A DNA stretch of 8,145 nucleotides from Comamonadaceae bacterium. GTDB lineage: Bacteria; Pseudomonadota; Gammaproteobacteria; Burkholderiales; Burkholderiaceae_C. Position 1 is the first letter of the stretch. The number at the start of each line of letters is the position of its first letter. Positions 5,608-8,145 of this stretch are shown here, in pieces. Both the position numbers and the translations under genes were made by a program. The DNA lies in the NCBI GenBank assembly GCA_947458345.1, contig CANHBU010000068.1, positions 1 through 8,145 of the forward strand, in the 5' to 3' direction. The notes beneath the pieces are model-generated. The model saw nothing but the letters and a program-made list of their open reading frames with translations, was not told where the DNA came from and ran no database searches.

Positions 5608-7071
5608 TCATTTTCGCCAGAAGTGTCCGGTAAAGAGCACCAAGACCGACAACAGCTCGAGCCGGCCCAGCAGCATCGCAAACGACAGCACCCAGGTCTG
5701 GAAACTGCTCAGCCCGCCGAAATTGCCCGAGGGGCCGACCTGGCCCAGGCCAGGGCCGATGTTGTTGACGGTGGCCACGACGGCCGAAAAGGCCGTCACG
5801 ATATCGAGCCCGGAAAACAGCAGGAGCATGCTCAAGCCCATGGTGGCTGCTCCATAGATGAGCATGAAACCCAGCACCGCCGTCATGACCGAGATCGGCA
5901 CCACATGGCCGGCCAGCGTGACCGGATTGACCACACGCGGATGGATGATGCGCACCAACTCGCGCCGCGCCTGCTTGACCAGCAAAATCATGCGCACCAT
6001 CTTGATGCCGCCGCCGGTGGAGCCGGCGCAAGAGGCAAAGCAGCCCAGAAAAAGCAGGAAAACCGGCGCAAACACCGGCCACTGGGCATAGTCGGTGGCC
6101 GCGTAACCGGTGGTGGTGGCCAGCGAGACCACATGAAAGGCACTCATGCGCAGCGCCTGCAGACCATCGTCGTAAACGCCGTGGATCATCAGCAGAGCCG
6201 TCACCACCACGGTGCTCAAGACCAACAAAGCCAGATAGGTGCGAATCTCATGGTCGCTGGTGATCGGGCGCAAGGAGCGATTGCGCAACACCACAAAATA
6301 GCGCACGAAACTGATGCCCGCCAGCGTCATGAAGACGATGGCCACCCATTCGATGCGCTCGGAGTTGAAGTGCGCAAAGCTTGCGTCGTACGCGGAAAAC
6401 CCGCCCAAGCCCATGGTGGTGCACATGTGCATGAAGGCATCGGCCCAGCTCATGCCCGCCCAGCGGTAAGCGGCCAAACAGGCCAGCGAGAACAGAAAGT
6501 ACACCCCCCACAGACCGCGAGCAGTCTCGGCGATCCGCGGCGTGAACTTGGTGTCTTTCATGGGTCCGGGGGTTTCGGCCTTGTACAGCTGCATACCGCC
6601 CAGGCCGAGCAAGGGCAGCACCGCCACCACCAGCAGCATGATGCCCAGACCCCCAATGAGCTGCAGAAAGCAGCGCCAGACATTGACCGATACCGGCAGC
6701 CCATCGAGCCCCGACAGCGCCGTCGCGCCAGTGGCCGTCAGCGCGCTCATGGCTTCGAAATAGGCCCGGCTCCAGCTGATATCGGGCACGCTCAGGTACA
6801 GCGGCAAGGCCGAGTAGGCCGGCAGCACCAGCCAGACCAGGTTGACCAGCACAAAGCCGTCGCGCGCCAGCAACTCGCGCCGATGGCGCCGGGTGAGCCA
6901 CCACAGCAGCAAGCCGCTGAGCAAGGTCAGGGCAAAACCAGCTTCCCAGATCAGTTGATCGGGCCGATCGTCTTCAAACCAGGCCCAGACGGCCGGCACC
7001 AAAAAAGCAAAGGAGAAGGCCACGATCACGCGTGACATCACCGCCAAAACGGGCAAGCTGCCGTAGAGCAT
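5608..7071 (-). CDS. trkH: TrkH-family potassium uptake protein (K+-translocating subunit)
   Basis: A 487-residue inner-membrane protein, the usual TrkH/TrkG length. It moves K+ into the cell and is gated by the cytoplasmic TrkA ring. The four pore-loop repeats are visible: TATGATALSG (112-121), TTMGLGGFS (218-226), TTTGYAATD (319-327) and VNNIGPGLG (435-443), whose glycines (115, 221, 322, 439) line the selectivity filter. SCAGSTGGGIKMVR (347-360) is the TrkH signature between the third filter and the next helix, where the intramembrane gating loop lies. Hydrophobic helices run through the whole protein and the end is the short polar FWRK. The ATG at 7071-7069 shares its A with the TGA of trkA, so translation is coupled; the ribosome binding region lies inside trkA and is weak. 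All key filter residues are present, so the protein looks functional. Confidence 0.95.
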   Translation of the reverse strand: MLYGSLPVLAVMSRVIVAFSFAFLVPAVWAWFEDDRPDQLIWEAGFALTLLSGLLLWWLTRRHRRELLARDGFVLVNLVWLVLPAYSALPLYLSVPDISWSRAYFEAMSALTATGATALSGLDGLPVSVNVWRCFLQLIGGLGIMLLVVAVLPLLGLGGMQLYKAETPGPMKDTKFTPRIAETARGLWGVYFLFSLACLAAYRWAGMSWADAFMHMCTTMGLGGFSAYDASFAHFNSERIEWVAIVFMTLAGISFVRYFVVLRNRSLRPITSDHEIRTYLALLVLSTVVVTALLMIHGVYDDGLQALRMSAFHVVSLATTTGYAATDYAQWPVFAPVFLLFLGCFASCAGSTGGGIKMVRMILLVKQARRELVRIIHPRVVNPVTLAGHVVPISVMTAVLGFMLIYGAATMGLSMLLLFSGLDIVTAFSAVVATVNNIGPGLGQVGPSGNFGGLSSFQTWVLSFAMLLGRLELLSVLVLFTGHFWRK

Positions 7072-8145
7072 CAGCCAAAGAAGGTCGCGCTGACCTGAAA
7101 AAGCTTTTCCACCTCACGCACCATGCGCTTGTGGGGAATGAAGATGACGATGTGGTCGTCGGTCTCGATCAGCGTGTCGTGGTGCGGCATCAGCACCTGG
7201 CCCATGCGGCCCTGCCCACGCACGATGACTCCAATGCGCGCCCCTTCGGGCAGCTTGACCTCCTGCACGCGCCGGCCCACCAGCCGCGAGGTCTTGACGT
7301 CGCCGCGGGCCACGCCCTCCAGCGCCTCAGCGGCACCGCGGCGCAGGCTGTGCACCGCGGCCACGTCGCCGCGGCGCACATGGGCGAGCAGCTCGCCGAT
7401 GACGGTCTGCGCCGGCGAGATCGCGATGTCGATGGTGCTGCCCTGCATCATGTCGGCATAGGCGCGCCGATTGATCAGGGCCATGACGCGCCGAGCGCCC
7501 AGCCGCTTGGCCAGCATGGCCGACATGATGTTGTCCTCATCGTCGCTGGTCAGCGACAGGAACAAGTCCATCTCGCCCACGTTTTCTTCGAGCAGCAGAT
7601 CCTCATCGGCGCCATCGCCTTGCAAGATCAGCATGCGCCCGGGCAACTGGCTGGCCAGGTACTCGCAGCGCTTTTGATCGCGCTCGATCAGCTTGACCTC
7701 GCACTGGCCCGACAGGCTGCGGGCCAATCGCAGGCCGACCCGCCCCCCGCCGGCAATCATCAGACGCTGCACCGGTTTGTCGAGCCGATGTATGCCGGCA
7801 ATCACCTCGCGGATCTGCTTGGAGTCGGCCAGCACGAAGACCTCGTCGCCGGGCAAGATGCGGGTGCTGGCCTCAGCGGGCAACTCGGTATCGAGCCGGT
7901 ACAGCGCCACCACGCGCATCTGCGCATCAGGCAGTCGCTCGCGAAACTCGGCGATCGTGTGGCCCACCAGCGCGCTGCCAGCGGTCGCGCGCACCACGAT
8001 CAGGCTGGCCTGACCCTGGGCGAACTGCAAGACCTGCAAGGCCTCCGGGTAGTCGATGAGCTGGTGGATATAGCGCATCACCGACTCTTCCGGACAGATC
8101 ACATGATCGACCGCAAAGCCGCTTTTGCCCAACAAGGCATCGCCC
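7071..8145 (-). CDS. trkA: Trk system K+ uptake regulatory protein TrkA (5' end outside window)
   Basis: The visible 357 residues run from the edge to the stop; the frame is open at 8145, so the gene starts outside. Full TrkA is about 458 residues, so about 100 are missing, including most of the first nucleotide-binding fold. Visible residue numbers: the first RCK_C domain (about 50-115, with ILPGDEVFVLAD), the second Rossmann fold (about 124-240) with IAGGGRVG (130-137) and the acidic LIERD (about 152-156) expected to bind NAD(H) or ATP, the very conserved NIMSAMLAKRLGA (about 205-217) and INRRAYADMMQG (about 224-235), IDIAISPAQT, and a second RCK_C domain (about 275-350). It forms the peripheral ring that gates TrkH. 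Stop and trkH start overlap by one base. Confidence 0.95.
   Translation of the reverse strand, partial: GDALLGKSGFAVDHVICPEESVMRYIHQLIDYPEALQVLQFAQGQASLIVVRATAGSALVGHTIAEFRERLPDAQMRVVALYRLDTELPAEASTRILPGDEVFVLADSKQIREVIAGIHRLDKPVQRLMIAGGGRVGLRLARSLSGQCEVKLIERDQKRCEYLASQLPGRMLILQGDGADEDLLLEENVGEMDLFLSLTSDDEDNIMSAMLAKRLGARRVMALINRRAYADMMQGSTIDIAISPAQTVIGELLAHVRRGDVAAVHSLRRGAAEALEGVARGDVKTSRLVGRRVQEVKLPEGARIGVIVRGQGRMGQVLMPHHDTLIETDDHIVIFIPHKRMVREVEKLFQVSATFFG

Noticed and set aside
5527..7035. A 502-codon open frame on the plus strand, antisense to trkH
   Set aside because: The translation is a low-complexity His/Gln/Arg-rich sequence with no family features, opposite a trkH gene with all four filter motifs. 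It is a shadow frame.
1..8145. CRISPR array, insertion sequence, tRNA or rRNA
   Set aside because: No regularly spaced repeats, no transposase-like frame, no terminal inverted repeats with target duplication, and no recognisable tRNA or rRNA sequence were seen when reading both strands.

Overview
The window is GC-rich, densely coding bacterial DNA. Gene content points to a betaproteobacterium, most likely Burkholderiales and perhaps Comamonadaceae: a leucine-degradation carboxylase gene, a trkA-trkH potassium-uptake operon, an ExoD-family membrane protein, and strong G/C third-position bias. That placement is inference; there is no rRNA or marker gene to prove it. All genes lie on the minus strand except one AraC-family regulator. 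The sequence is almost entirely coding, with real intergenic gaps only at about 354-396, 2005-2167 and 4950-5156.

Region 1 (1-396, minus): a type II toxin-antitoxin pair of VapBC type. The antitoxin is complete. Only the first six codons of the toxin are inside the window, joined to the antitoxin by an ATGA overlap. A perfect 9-bp inverted repeat overlapping a good sigma70-like promoter sits just upstream and is the expected autoregulatory operator. The -35 element lies inside the 3' end of the neighbouring carboxylase gene.

Region 2 (397-3241): the beta subunit of 3-methylcrotonyl-CoA carboxylase (liuB/mccB, minus) and a divergent AraC-family regulator (plus). They share a 163-bp intergenic region with two dyad-symmetric stretches. 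The natural reading is that the regulator controls leucine/isovalerate catabolism. The usual liu neighbours (dehydrogenase, hydratase, alpha subunit) are not seen; the toxin-antitoxin pair follows liuB instead.

Region 3 (3220-4949, minus): a probable three-gene transcription unit, namely a small two-helix membrane protein (GTG start, strong ribosome binding site), an ExoD-family membrane protein whose TTG start overlaps the preceding stop, and a HAD-superfamily phosphatase. The last runs tail-to-tail into the regulator gene with a 22-bp overlap.

Region 4 (5157-8145, minus): trkA (5' end outside the window), trkH (overlapping trkA by one base) and a single-domain rhodanese, 22 bases after trkH, ending at a GC-rich hairpin. 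TrkA and TrkH form the constitutive low-affinity K+ uptake system; the rhodanese is a plausible co-transcribed sulfur-handling or redox protein.

I see no mobile elements, CRISPR arrays, tRNA or rRNA genes. No wholly new system is evident. The most interesting points are the toxin-antitoxin module placed directly after liuB, the long C-terminal extension of its antitoxin, and the AraC-type regulator with its dyad-rich operator region in place of the better-known LiuR/LiuQ regulators.
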